A stretch of DNA of 64,000 nucleotides from Ianthella basta (Eukaryota; Porifera; Demospongiae; Verongiida; Ianthellidae), in NCBI GenBank assembly GCA_964019415.1, contig OZ025877.1, positions 778,501-842,500 on the forward strand, read 5' to 3'. A program made the translations under genes and the position numbers. The notes beneath the pieces were generated by a model, which was not told where the DNA came from, did no database searches, and was given only the letters and a program-made list of their open reading frames with translations. Shown one piece after another: positions 23,046 through 35,900 of the stretch. The stretch's first letter is position 1. Every line of letters starts with the position of its first letter.

Positions 23046-25034
23046 CTAGTTAAGGAACACACTTTGTCTATTTGTCCTGGGAGGTGTGGAGAACCACAGT
23101 TCCTGATGCCTTTCACTCTTATCAGCTATGCTTCCAAAGGATGTCTCCATCTCTTGCTGCTCCCTTCCCTTCGCTGAATCCTCCTCATCCTTTGCATCCG
23201 CCACCACAACATGTTCATTGGGGACGTGTGTGTCCAGAGCACCTTCTGGTGTGGTTGCAGATGGCTGTCTTTTAAATGACCTCCTCCATCTCTTGTGCAG
23301 CACATAGGCTAAATAGAGCACCAGGTGGGCACCTGGAGCAAAGAGAGCCAACAGGTAGAGAGTGGTCCAGGAGCCCTCCAAGAATCATCGGCTGTCCGGG
23401 TTTGAGTAGATGTAGACTGCCAGAATGTTTGTGGCTGCATGATGTGTGTACATGAGGGAGTCCACCACATTGATCCAACCTCTTCAGTGGGGACGAAGAA
23501 GTGAGTGAAGTGCAAGAACTGCAAGGCTGAGAGCAGTCATTATCACATAGCCCTCCTCCTGGGACCTGCTGACGTTCCACGCCACCACTACCACAATCCA
23601 CACAAGGAGGAGCAGACCAGCAAAGAACCGACAGTCGTCCTTGTAGCTGCTTTGGAATAGATCACCAAAATGCTGAATATTTGGTCTTGAGAAGATGTCC
23701 AGGCACTTTATTCCAGAGACACGCTGCAGAACTCTGTATTTGGACTGTTGCAGTTTTGCTTGCACTTGTGGCAGTGCTGGGTAGGCCAGTAGTAGGCAGG
23801 TGGGGAGCAAGATCATGAATATGATTAGCAGCAAAAACGTAATAGCAATTATAATGTGTTTAGGAGTTGCGAAGAAGCCGTGATTTCCTTGCAGTGCCAG
23901 AACCGGAATGGGAGAGGCATTGGATGGGTTGATGGGCTCAAGCAAGCTCCTGCTGTACAGCACTCCTCCATAGCTCAGGAATCTGGTGTAGGTGAGAGTG
24001 AAGAATGCTGACAAACCGTGGGCAGCAGACTGACCTGACATTCGACCAGACAGCCAACGGACTGCCTTGAAGCGCTGAGAAAGATGTTGCCAGCATTTGG
24101 GGACTCCACAATAGCCATACTGATTGCACCACTGCAGAGCAATGATGGCCAGAATGATGACAAAAGGCAGTAAACGAGTCAATGCCTTGACCAGGATCAT
24201 GTCCAACTGATCCAGGTTGGCTGCACCGGGGGAGATGCAGAATAGAGGGAGAAGGAATGAAAAGAATTGCAAGTTGAACATTCCAAAGAAGAGGACATAC
24301 AGAAAACGTGCGATCACACTGCTTGCAGTACTGTCAATTTTGATGGGCCCAATTGTGCTGACTGGCCAACTTGAGGAAACAAACTGTGCATACACCAAGT
24401 ATGAATTGAGCGGCCCTGCCAAGAGGTTGATGTCAAAGATGAGAAAGGCAGCCAACATAAGCAGCATAGGGAGAGCTTCCAGTAGTAGCCAGAGGAGCCA
24501 GCCCACTTGACTCAGTGGGTCGGTTGCACAGTGCACACAATGTGATAAGAAGAGATTCACCCTTGGGCTATAACCAGGACTACACTCCCCACAAAGAAGT
24601 CCTTTCCGCGTCTTCCCACACACGACTTCATTCAGTTCTCCTGTTGGGTCTGAACTGTTGAAGGAAGAAGGGAGGAGGAGAGGATTCCCATCATCTCCAA
24701 TTCTGCAGAATCCCCTTGGACAAATGTCCATGTACAATTCGAGCTTGCTACTGTTAAAGCCTGCTGGATGCAGAACGTAGCCCACCCAGTAGCCATTCTG
24801 TCAATACACCCTACAACTCTGTTCATTGCATCTGTTAATGCTTAGAGTGTCTCCCCCTGGACAGACACAGTCGTTGCCTGATCTGATCAGCCCTGGAGCA
24901 CAGCGGCCATCAATGGGAGTGCACCTGGACACTCCAGCACCAGCTGAGGCTGAGCAAACAAGTGCAAGTGCACAAGAGATGATGAAGAAATGGAACAGGA
25001 CCACAACGCTTCGACATTCAGTGCTGGCAGTCAT
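23046..25034 (-). pseudogene. single-exon multi-pass membrane receptor-like protein with three in-frame TGA codons
   Basis: One reading frame runs from ATG 25034 to a stop at 23046-23048 (663 codons) with no TAA, TAG or frameshift inside, but with TGA at 24801-24803, 23484-23486 and 23385-23387. The protein starts with a signal peptide (hydrophobic core FHFFIISCALALVC), then a Cys-rich ectodomain (CVCPGGDTLS, NGYWVGYV) and a juxtamembrane CGxCxxGYSP motif (LLCGECSPGYSP). Roughly nine hydrophobic segments and a charged cytoplasmic tail follow. Similarity to the family continues after every TGA: QNGYWVGY after the first, RGWINVVDSLMYTHH after the second and FLEGSWTTLYLLALF after the third. I recall this Cys-rich plus multi-pass layout from sponge and cnidarian gene families, but its function is unknown to me. 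It is most simply a young pseudogene; readthrough or recoding is possible. Confidence 0.75.
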
Positions 25035-25853
25035 TCTAGGTCGGCCTTTGTTGTGTTTGTACCATGGAATGGCACCACTCAGTCTGATGGTACTTTAAAC
25101 AATGAGTTCAGGCGTTAGGCGCAATGGATAGCTAATTAGGTAGCAATTTGTAGCATTAGAGCATGATAAGAACTAAGGAGTAGATAGCGTCAACAAATGT
25201 ACTTCTTTCTGTCCCCTTTGCATGCACATTACACACACACAGGTGGTGCATTGTATACGTACAATGTCAAGTGAACATACAGTGAATTTATGCATGTGTA
25301 TGTATTGAAGTTAACAATTATGAATGTGTTTATCACTGGTGAACACCTATGTACGTTGAGCAATGTTGAGTGCATGCTCATGCAGGTGCACTATAAGTGA
25401 AAACATGAATTTGGACTAGTTTTGTTTGTGGTGTTTGTACCATAGAATGGCACCGCTCAGTCTGATAATATACTTGAAACAGTGAGTGCAAGTTGTGCAT
25501 GGATACCACTTTAGGTGCAATGAGTACTAAGGTAGCAATTTGCAGCATTAGAGCATGATAAAGGGAAATGAGTAGATAACAGCAATGCCTTCAAATGTAC
25601 TTCTCTCTCTGTCCTCTTTGCATGTACATCACACACACATGTACAGGTGGTGTATTGTACAATGTCATGTGAATGTACAGTGAATGTATGCGTACAATAT
25701 GCATGTATTTAGGTTAATTATAAAACACCATACAAGCACTGTTCATGTATTATATTGTCATGCATATTGCACTGTATACCATTCTGTTGTGTGTCAGTAT
25801 TAATGCGTGTACTGTGTAAGAGTGCACTCAGGTTAGGTACAATGCTGGTGCTA
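25035..25853. repeat. two tandem copies of a roughly 290-bp upstream block
   Basis: About 25053-25330 and 25433-25720 are diverged direct repeats. Both run from GTTTGTACCAT through a GTAGCAATTTG..GCATTAGAGCATGATAA section to the GTGGTG(C/T)ATTGTA..ACAATGTCA section. A third copy lies at about 8200-8440 in the older duplicate. It is immediately upstream of the membrane-protein gene, so it may carry its promoter. Confidence 0.65.
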
Positions 25854-26584
25854 CGGTACGGTGCATAGAAAACATGACGATAATTCCGTTTGTCGGTTAA
25901 CTCTTTTCGCCGTTATCACTCCTTTATCCATGAATATTTTTGATTACCTGTTAGCGTTTAACCGGTAACAGTCAACGGAAAACCGTTAATCGTAATAAAA
26001 TGGCCGTCAGCCGTGAACGAAAAAACGGAAATTGAAGGATATCTCTTCAAGAACTGCAAGACGGGCGATGTCAACCCATGGAGAACACTTCTAGAGTCCT
26101 ACTTTATAGTCCCTGAGAGTTTAGTGGCGCCCTGTGCAGTAGTTTTTCCCGAATCACGACCGAACTCTTCGGAGACGCTTGGATACGTTGTCATTCGTGG
26201 ATTGGACACCTGTAAAGACGGTACCATTCGGAGCTGTTTGAATAGACTTGGAGGCGCTTGGATCAGTACGCAACCTTTCGGAGAGACTTGCGAAGATGCT
26301 GCTTTTCGGAATCTATTGCAGAGACACGGCCACTATTATCATCAGATGTGAAGACAGCGACTTAGTGCGCTACGACGGGACCAGTCTCCTTCGCGAACAC
26401 TGGAAACTGCTCCTGCACGCCTACGTATACCGTCGCCCTTTAGTAGGGGTAAAATCGCTACCAGTTAACAATTAAACGTTACTAGATACCGATTAACGTT
26501 TCGCCGTTTGCTGTTTGCTAACGATAACCGACGATAACTGTTACCAGTTTTCCGTTAACGTCATGTTTTCTATGCACCGTACCG
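25854..26584. mobile_element. 731-bp TIR element with TA target duplication
   Basis: Perfect inverted ends of about 26 bases begin CGGTACGGTGCATAGAAAAC at the left; the right end reads CTATGCACCGTACCG. TA lies on both sides (25852-25853, 26585-26586), the target preferred by Tc1/mariner-like elements. Sub-terminal sequence is full of short CGTTAACGG/CCGTTAACG-type repeats in both orientations. No transposase motif is visible, so it is non-autonomous. Confidence 0.85.
26013..26351 (+). CDS. 112-codon open frame inside the TA-flanked element, unknown
   Basis: The frame has no ATG at its 5' end; it opens at GTG 26013, and the nearest upstream ATG is in another frame. It encodes EIEGYLFKNCKTGDVNPWRT, then SRPNSSETLGYVVIRGLDTC, and ends HGHYYHQM. 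I do not recognise a domain. It could be a captured host exon or chance. Confidence 0.2.
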   Translation: MNEKTEIEGYLFKNCKTGDVNPWRTLLESYFIVPESLVAPCAVVFPESRPNSSETLGYVVIRGLDTCKDGTIRSCLNRLGGAWISTQPFGETCEDAAFRNLLQRHGHYYHQM

Positions 26585-26585
26585 T

Positions 26586-27410
26586 ACATGTATAACACAT
26601 ACAACTTGTGTTTTAGCTGCAGTAGCCACAGGTCTTGCTTAATGTGTTCACCACTGGTGACCACCTGCGTACATACCCTGAGCAGTGTACAGTGATCATG
26701 TGCAGCGTAAATGAATGAATTTGGACTCGCCATGTGAAATAGAGTTTACATACAGACAAGGACAATTTATAGGGAATCGAATTGGCATGGTCGTGCTGTA
26801 TCTAAGGCAGGTCACCAGTCATTGTGGTAGTTTACTAGCTAGGTACACACATGTATGACAAATAGCTATACAGCCCATCCATCCACACTGTGAACATGTG
26901 TGGCAGGTCGCACTGACATACAGTTTGAATGCATGCAGCTAGCTATAGGATTTTGAAATGCATTTGTGACAAAATGGTCTCCAGTTTAGTGGTGCATGCA
27001 GTAGTGCACCTTCCTGTGAACATGTGCACATACCTAGCTATTAATGTGTAATATATGTGACTGTGTGTAATGACACTTCCTGATTGTGCTGGCTTGCTGC
27101 TCTGGTGGGCTGTCAAATTGTACACTAAGTGACCCGATATGAAGGCTTTTATACTCCGCCAATTTCCACACCTTTCATACTTAGCTTAGAAATGGCATGG
27201 ACAAGTGGGCACCCATGCCGAGTGTATACACATGTGTATGGGCAGCATTAGACTGCTAAATGTAAGGAGCATAGTGCTTTTGGCAGAAACAGCCTTAATT
27301 TGCTCACTTAGGAGTTTATGTTGGTTGCCAAATATAATATGTGCATCTTCAGAAAGTCATAGCTAACATTAGCAAAGTTACTGTTGTCTAATGATAGCCT
27401 TAATGCACTG
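26586..27410. other. non-coding, right part of the duplicated segment
   Basis: From about 26930 it is homologous to 8620-9000. No coding exon was seen. Confidence 0.5.
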
Positions 27411-29230
27411 AGTGCTGTCCCCTATGTAGCCAAGCTTCATTTGAGTGCTGTCCCCTATGTAGCCAAGCTTCATTTGAGTGCTGTCCCATATGTAGCCAAG
27501 CTTCATTCGAGTGCTGTCCCCTATGTAGCCAAGCTTCATTCGAGTGCTGTCCCCTATGTAGCCAAGCTTCATTCGAGTGCTGGCCCCTGTGTAGCCAAGC
27601 TTCATTCGAGTGCTGGCCCCCATGTAGCCAAGCTTCACTCGAGTGCTGGCCCCTATGTAGCCAAGCTACATTTGAGTGCTGTCCCCTATGTAGCCAGGCT
27701 TCATTCGAGTGCTGTCCCCTATGTAGCCAAGCTTCATTTGAGTGCTGGCCCCTATGTAGCCAAGCTTCATTTGAGTGCTGTCCCATATGTAGCCAAGCTT
27801 CATTCGAGTGCTGTCCCATATGTAGCCAGGCTTCATTCGAGTGCTGGCCCCTATGTAGCCAAGCTTCATTCAAGTGCTGTCCCCTATGTAGCCAGGCTTC
27901 ATTTGAGTGCTGTCCCCTATGTAGCCAAGCTTCATTCAAGTGCTGTCCCCTATGTAGCCAGGCTTCATTTGAGTGCTGTCCCCTATGTAGCCAGGCTTCA
28001 TTCGAGTGCTGGCCCCTATGTAGCCAAGCTTCATTCAAGTGCTGTCCCCTATGTAGCCAGGCTTCATTCGAGTGCTGTCCCCTATGTAGCCAGGCTTCAT
28101 TCGAGTGCTGTCCCCTATGTAGCCAAGCTTCATTCGAGTGCTGTCCCCTATGTAGCCAAGCTTCATTTGAGTGCTGTCCCCTATGTAGCCAAGCTTCATT
28201 CGAGTGCTGTCCCCTATGTAGCCAAGCTTCATTCGAGTGCTGTCCCCTATGTAGCCAAGCTTCATTCGAGTGCTGTCCCCTATGTGCTGGCCCCTATGTA
28301 GCCAAGCTTCATTCGAGTGCTGTCCCCTATGTGCTGGCCCCTATGTAGCCAAGCTTCATTCGAGTGCTGTCCCCCATGTAGCCAGGCTTCATTTGAGTGC
28401 TGTCCCCTATGTAGCCAAGCTTCATTCGAGTGCTGTCCCCCATGTAGCCAGGCTTCATTTGAGTGCTGTCCCCTATGTAGCCAGGCTTCATTCGAGTGCT
28501 GGCCCCCATGTAGCCAAGCTTCATTTGAGTGCTGTCCCCTATGTGCTGGCCCCTATGTAGCCAAGCTTCATTCGAGTGCTGGCCCCCATGTAGCCAAGCT
28601 TCATTCCAGTGCTGGCCCCCATGTAGCCAAGCTTCATTCCAGTGCTGGCCCCCATGTAGCCAAGCTTCATTCCAGTGCTGGCCCCCATGTAGCCAAGCTT
28701 CATTCCAGTGCTGGCCCCCATGTAGCCAAGCTTCATTCCAGTGCTGGCCCCCATGTAGCCAAGCTTCATTCCAGTGCTGGCCCCCATGTAGCCAAGCTTC
28801 ATTCCAGTGCTGGCCCCCATGTAGCCAAGCTTCATTCCAGTGCTGGCCCCCATGTAGCCAAGCTTCATTCCAGTGCTGGCCCCCATGTAGCCAAGCTTCA
28901 TTCCAGTGCTGGCCCCCATGTAGCCAAGCTTCACTCGAGGGCTGGCCCCCATGTAGCCAAGCTTCATTCGAGTGCTGGCCCCCATGTAGCCAAGCTTCAT
29001 TCGAGTGCTGGCCCCCATGTAGCCAAGCTTCACTCGAGTGCTGGCCCCCATGTAGCCAAGCTTCACTCGAGTGCTGGCCCCCATGTAGCCAAGCTTCACT
29101 CGAGTGCTGGCCCCCATGTAGCCAAGCTTCACTCGAGTGCTGGCCCCCATGTAGCCAAGCTTCACTCGAGTGCTGGCCCCCATGTAGCCAAGCTTCACTC
29201 GAGTGCTGGCCCCTATGTAGCCAAGCTTCA
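27411..29230. repeat. 33-bp minisatellite, about 55 copies, open in several frames
   Basis: The unit core is ATGTAGCCAAGCTTCATTCG preceded by GTGCTGTCCCC or GTGCTGGCCCC; every unit holds a HindIII-type AAGCTT. Because 33 is a multiple of three, frames stay open for 200-316 codons on both strands (11-residue repeat SAVPYVAKLHS). No start, signal or flanking exon supports a gene. The left two thirds mix GTCCCCTAT and GGCCCC variants. From about 28575 to 28920 the units are almost identical (CATTCCAGTGCTGGCCCCCA), then a block of CACTCGAG units follows. This suggests recent stepwise expansion. Partial units interrupt near 28280, 28330 and 28540. Confidence 0.95.
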
Positions 29231-29947
29231 TAAATTTCAGTTCGAAAACATTAGCCTAGTTTGCTAATTGCATGGCAACTGTAGTGCAATAGAGAGAAGC
29301 TACATGTACGTCACTAGTGGAAATATTCCGCCAAAATTGGTGGAAAAGGGTGAATAGCATAAACACCAATGCTGGTGGAGAATATCCATCATTTTATGGT
29401 GGATACTACTACCACATACTGTGGCGTATTGCCAACAAAATGGCCTCAAAATGGATCCAGTCTAAACTTTAATCATTCAGATTCAGATTATTATACAATA
29501 CAGAAAAACAATAAATTAAGTGAACACTATCAGTCTCTCATGTATATGTATATGCATGCATTCTGTTTGCAGTCATGTCAGCTATACCTTCTCCATGCTA
29601 CTCTTTGCAGAAAACAATGCTGGTATTGACCTCATGCATGCATGGACATACACAACACAGCAAGATAAGGCAAGATGTACAGGATTAGGCAAGATAGAAT
29701 ATAGGAAGATGAGAAGGATAAAAAAGATACGGCAAGATATGGCGAGATGTAGCATGATGAGGCAAGATATAGAAGTTTTTTGGTCGGTTGTCCAAACTGG
29801 GCACTGGAATCAAAATTGTAGTACATGAACATTAGTCGTCTCGTCATAAAAAATCTCTAGCTCGCGATCTACGTCAACACTAGAATTGCAATTATACTGT
29901 AAGCATGTGTATGAATCCATATAATAATGTGCAAGTGTTTCCCGGAA
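29231..29947. other. non-coding spacer with a small decamer seed
   Basis: No gene was seen. At 29660-29770 there is a short, degenerate run of the CAAGAT decamer, split by about 175 unrelated bases from the main array. Confidence 0.6.
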
Positions 29948-32900
29948 ATTGCAAGATGAGGAAAGAAATAGCAAGATGAGGCAAGATGCAGTAAGATGAG
30001 GCAAAATGAGGCAAGATGAGGCAAGATATTGCAAGATGAGGAAAGAAATAGCAAGATGAGGCAAGATATTGCAAGATGAGGAAAGAAATAGCAAGATGAG
30101 GCAAGATATTGCAAGATGAGGAAAGAAATAGCAAGATGAGGCAAGATATTGCAAGATGAGGAAAGAAATAGCAAGATGAGGCAAGATATTGCAAGATGAG
30201 GAAAGAAATAGCAAGATGAGGCAAGATATTGCAAGATGAGGCAAGACATTGCAAGATGAGGCAAGATATTGCAAGATGAGGCAATATGAGGTAAGATAAA
30301 GCAAGATGAAGCAAGATGAAGCAAGATATAGTTAGATGAAGCAACATATAGCAAGATGAGGCAAGATGAGGCAAGATATGGCAAGATGAGACAAGATGAA
30401 GCAGGATGAAGCAAGATGAGGCAAGATATTGCAAGATGAGGCAAGACATAGCAAGATGAGGCAAGATAAGGCAAGATATTGCAAGATGAGACAAGATGAA
30501 GCAGGATGAAGCAAGATCAGGCAAGATGAAGCAAGATATAGTTAGATGAAGCAAGATATAGCAAGATGAGGCAAGATGAGGCAAGATATGGCAAGATGAG
30601 ACAAGATGAAGCAGGATGAAGCAAGATGAGGCAAGATATTGCAAGATGAGGGAAGACATAACAAGATGAGGCAAGATGAGGCAAGATATTGCAAGATGAG
30701 ACAAGATGAAGCAGGATGAAGCAAGATCAGGCAAGATATTGCAAGATGAAGCAAGATATAGCAAGATGAGGCAAGATATAGCAAGATGAGGAAAGATGAG
30801 GCAAGATGAGGCAAGATGCGGTAAGATATTGCAAGATGAAGCAAGATGAGGCAAGATATAGCAAGATGTAGCAAGATACGGCAAGAAATTGCAAGAAATA
30901 GCAAGATAAGGCAAGATGAGGCAAGATGAGGTAAGATATGGCAAGATGGAGTAAGATGAAGCAAAATATAGCAAGATGAAGCAAGATGAGGCTAGATGAA
31001 GCAAGATATAGCAAGATAAGGCAAGATGAGGAAAGATATAGCAAGATGAGGCAAGATATTGCAAGATGAGGCAAGATGAAGCAAGATAAGGCAAGAAATA
31101 GCAAGATAAAGGAAGATGAGGCAAGATATAGCAAGATGAAGCAAGATGAGGCAAGATGTAGCAAGATGAAGCAGGATAAGGCAAGATATTGCAAGAAATA
31201 GCAAGATGAGGCAAGATGAGGCAAGATATAGCAAGATGAAGCAAGATGAAGTAAGATATTGCAAGATGAGGCAAGATGAGGTAAGATATAGCAAGATAAA
31301 GCACGAAGAGGCAAGTTAAGGTAAGATATAGCAAGATGAGGCAAGATATTGCAAGATGAGGCAAGATATTGCAAGATGAGGCAAGATATTGCAAGATGAG
31401 GCAAGACGAGTTAAGATATAGTAAGATGAAGCAAGATGAGGCAAGATATAGCAAGATGAAGCAAAATGAGGTAAGTCATAGCAAGATGAAGAAAGACGAG
31501 GCAAGATATAGCAGGATGAAGCAGGATAAGGCAAGATATTGCAAGATGAAGCAAAATATAGCAAGATGAAGCAAGATGAAGCAACATATGGCAAGATGAA
31601 GCAAGATGAAGCACAACATAGCAAGATGAAGCAAGATGAAGCACAACATAGCAAGATGAAGCAAGATATAGCAAGATATAGCAAGATGAAGCAAGATGAG
31701 GCAAGATATTGCAAGATGAGGCAAGATGAGGCAAGATGAGGCAAGATGCGGTAAGATATTGCAAGATGAAGCAAGATGAGGCAAGATATATCAAGATGTA
31801 GCAAGATACGGCAAGATATAGCAAGATGAGGCAAGATATTGCAAGATGAAGGAAGATGAGGCAAGATATAGCAAGATGAGGCACGATGAGGCAAGATGAA
31901 GCAGGATGAAGAAAGACGAGGCAAGATGAGGCAAGATGAGGCAAGAAATAGCAAGATGAAGCAAGATGAGGCAAGATATAGCAAGATGAAGAAAGATGAG
32001 GCAAGATATAGCAAGATGAAGCAAGATGAGGCAAGATATACCAAGATTAGGCAAGATGAGGTAAGATATAGCAAGATGAAGCAAGATGAGGCAAGATATA
32101 GCAAGATAAGGCAAGATGAGGCAAGATATAGCAAGATGAAGTAAGATGAAGCAAGATGAAGCAAGATGAGACAAGATATTGCAAGATGAGGAAAGATATT
32201 GCAAGGTGAGGCAAGATGAGGTAAGATATAGCAAGATGAAGCAAGATGAGGCAAGACATAGCAAGATGAAGTAAGATGAAGCAAGATATGGCAAGATGAA
32301 GCAAGATGAAGCAAGATGAGGCAAGATATTGCAAGATGAGGAAAGATATTGCAAGGTGAGGCAAGATGAGGTAAGATATAGCAAGATGAAGCAAGATGAG
32401 GCAAGATATAGCAAGATGAGGCAAGATATTGCAAGATGAAGGAAGATGAGGCTAGATATAGCAAGATGAAGCAAGATGAGGCAAGAAATAGCAAGATGAG
32501 GCAAGAAATAGCAAGATGAATAGCAAGATGAGGCAAGATGAGGCAAGATGAGACAAGATATTGCAAGATGAGGCAAGATGAGACAAGATATAGCAAGATG
32601 AGGCAAGATGAGGCAAGATATAGCAAGATGAAGTAAGATGAAGCAAGATATGGCAAGATGAAGCAAGATGAAGCAAGATGAGGCAAGATATTGCAAGATG
32701 AGGAAAGATATTGCAAGGTGAGGCAAGGTGAGGTAAGATATAGCAAGATGAAGCAAGATGAGGCAAGAAATAGCAAGATGAATAGCAAGATGAAGCAAGA
32801 TGAGGCAAGATATAGCAAGATGAGGCAAGATATTGCAAGATGAAGGAAGATGAGGCTAGATATAGCAAGATGACGCAAGATGAGGCAAAAATAGCAAGAT

Positions 32901-35900
32901 GAGGCAAGATATTGCAAGATGAAGGAAGATGAGGCTAGATATAGCAAGATGAGGCAAGAAATAGCAAGATGAATAGCAAGATGAGGCAAGATGAGGCAAG
33001 ATATAGCAAGATTAGGGCAAGATGAGGTAAGATATAGCAAGATGAAGCAAGATGAAGCAAGATATTGCAAGATGAAGCAAGATATAGCAAGATATTGCAA
33101 GATGAAGGAAGATGAGGCTAGATATAGCAAGATGAAGCAAGATGAGGCAAGAAATAGCAAGATTAATAGCAAGATGAGGCAAGATGAGGCAAGATATAGC
33201 AAGATTAGGCAAGATGAGGTAAGATATAGCAAGATGAAGCAAGATGAAGCAAGATGAGGCAAGATGAAGCAAGATATAGCAAGATATAGCAAGATGAAGC
33301 AAGATGAGGCAAGATATAGCAAGATGAAGCAAGATGAGGCAAGATATAGCAAGATTAGGCAAGATCAGGGAAGATATAGCAAGATGAAGCAAGATGAAGC
33401 AAGATATTGCAAGATGAGGCAAGATGAGGCAAGATGAAGCAAGATATAGCAAGATATAGCAAGATGAAGCAAGATAAGGCAAGATATAGTAAGATGAGGC
33501 AATATGAAGCAAGATGAAGCAAGTTGAGGAAAGATATTGCAAGATGAGGCAAGAAATAGCAAGATGAAGCAAGATGAGGCAAGATATAGCAGATTAAGCA
33601 AGATGAGGTAAGATATAGCAAGATGAAGCAAGATGAAGCAAGATATTGCAAGATGAAGCAAGATGAGGCAAGATGAAGCAAGATATAGCAAGATGAGGCA
33701 AGATATAGCAAGATGAAGCAAGATGAGGCAAGATATAGCAAGATAAGGCAAGATAAGGCAAGATATAGTAAGATGAAGCAAGATGAGGCAAGACATAGCA
33801 AGATGTGGCAAGATGAGGCAAGAAATAGCAAGATGAAGCAAGATGAGGCAAGACATAGCAAGATGTGGCAAGATGAGGCAAGAAATAGCAAGATGAATAG
33901 CAAGATGAAGCAAGATGAGGCAAGAAATAGCAAGATAAGGCAAGATGAGGCAAGAGGAGGCGAGATATAGCAAGATGAGGCAAGATATTTTAAGATGAAG
34001 CAAGATGAGGCAAGATGAGGCAAGATATAGCAAGATAAGGCAAGATGAGGCAAGATATTTTAAGATGAAGCAAGATGAGGCAAGATGAGGCAAGATATAG
34101 CAAGATAAGGCAAGATGAGGCAAGATATTTTAAGATGAAGCAAGATGAGGCAAGATATAGCAAGATAAGGCAAGATCAGGCAAGATATAGCAAGATGAGG
34201 CAAGATGAGGCAAGATGAAGCAAGATGAGGCCAGATATTGCAAGATGAGGCAAGATGAGACAAGAAATAGCAAGATGAAGCAAGATGAGGCAAGATATAG
34301 TAAGATGAAGGAAGATGAGGCAAGATATAGCAAGATAAGGCAAGATGAGGCAAGATACAGAAAGATGAGGCAAGATGAGGCAAGATATTGCAAGATGAGG
34401 CAAGATATAGCAAGATGAGGCAAGATGAGGTAAGATGTGGCAAGATGAAGCAAGATGAAGCAAGATATAGCAAGATGAGGAAAGATATAGCAAGATGAGG
34501 GAAGTTATTGCAAGATGAGGGAAGATGAAGCAAGATAAGGCAAGAAATAGCAAGATGAGGCAAGATGATGCAGGAAATAGCAAGATGAAGAAAGATGAGG
34601 CAAGATGAAGAAAGATAAAGCAAGAGGAGGCAAGATATAGCAAGATGAGGCAAGAGGAGGCAAGATATTGCAAGATGAGGCAAAATGAGGCAAGATGAAG
34701 CAAGTTATAGCAAGATGAAGAAGATGAGGCAAGATATAGCAAGATGAGGCAAGATACAGAAAGATGAGGCAAGATGAGGCAAGGTATTGCAAGATGAGGC
34801 AAAATGAGGCAAGATGAAGCAAGATATAGCAAGATGAAGCAAGATGAGGCAAGATATAGCAAGATGAGGCAAGATACAGAAAGATGAGGCAAGATGAGGC
34901 AAGGTATTGCAAGATGAGGCAAGATATAGCAAGATGAGGCAAGATGAGGAAAGATATAGCAAGATGAAGCAAGATGAGGCAAGATGAAGCAAGACGAGGC
35001 AAGATATAGCAAGATGAAGCAAGATGAGGTAAGAAATAGCAAGATGAGGCAAGATGAAGCAAGATGAGGTAAGATATAGCAAGATGAGGCAAGATGAGGC
35101 ATGATATAGAGAGAGGCAAGATATAGCAAGATGAGGCAAGATAAGGTAAGAAACAGCAAGATGAAGCAAGATGAGGCAAGATGAGGAAAGATGAGGCAAG
35201 ATATAGCAAGATGAAGCAAGATGAGGCAAGATATAGCAAGATGAAGCAAGATGAGACAAGATGAGGCAAGATATGGTAAGATAGTACAAGATGAGGAAAG
35301 ATCAGGCAAGATATTGCAAGATGAGGCAAGATGAGGAAAGATGAGGCAAGATATATCAAGATGAGGCAAGATATAGCAAGATGAAGCAAGATGAGGTAAG
35401 AAATAGCAAGATGAGGCAAGATGTAGCAACTTGAAGATGAGGTAAGATATAGCAGGATGAAGCAAGATGAGGCAAGATATAGCAAGATGAAGCAAGATGA
35501 GGCAAGATGAGGCAAGAAATAGCAAGATGAGGCAAGATAAGGTAAGAAACAGCAAGATGAAGCAAGATGAGGCAAGATGAGGAAAGATGAGGCAAGATAT
35601 AGCAAGATAAAGCAAGATATAGCAAGATGAAGCAAGATGAGGCAAGATATAGCAAGATGAGGCAAGATATAGCAAGATGAAGCAAGATGAGACAAGATGA
35701 GGCAAGATATGGCAAGATAGTACAAGATGAGGAAAGATCAGGCAAGATATTGCAAGATGAGGCAAGACATAGCAAGATGAGGCAAGATATATCAAGATGA
35801 GGCAAGATGAGGCATGATATTGCAAGATGAGGCAAGATATAGAAAGAAGAAGCAAAATGAGGTAAGATATAGCAAGATGAGGCAGATGAGGCAAGATGAA

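Noticed and set aside
23484-24785. The 433-codon frame taken as the full membrane protein
   Set aside because: The signal peptide lies upstream across a TGA and two further membrane segments lie downstream across two more TGAs, all in the same frame.
27384-29267. Repeat protein of about 300 residues (SAVPYVAKLHS) on plus, and its minus counterpart
   Set aside because: A 33-bp period keeps several frames open on both strands; there is no unique N- or C-terminal sequence and the single-copy ancestor at 8985 is not coding.
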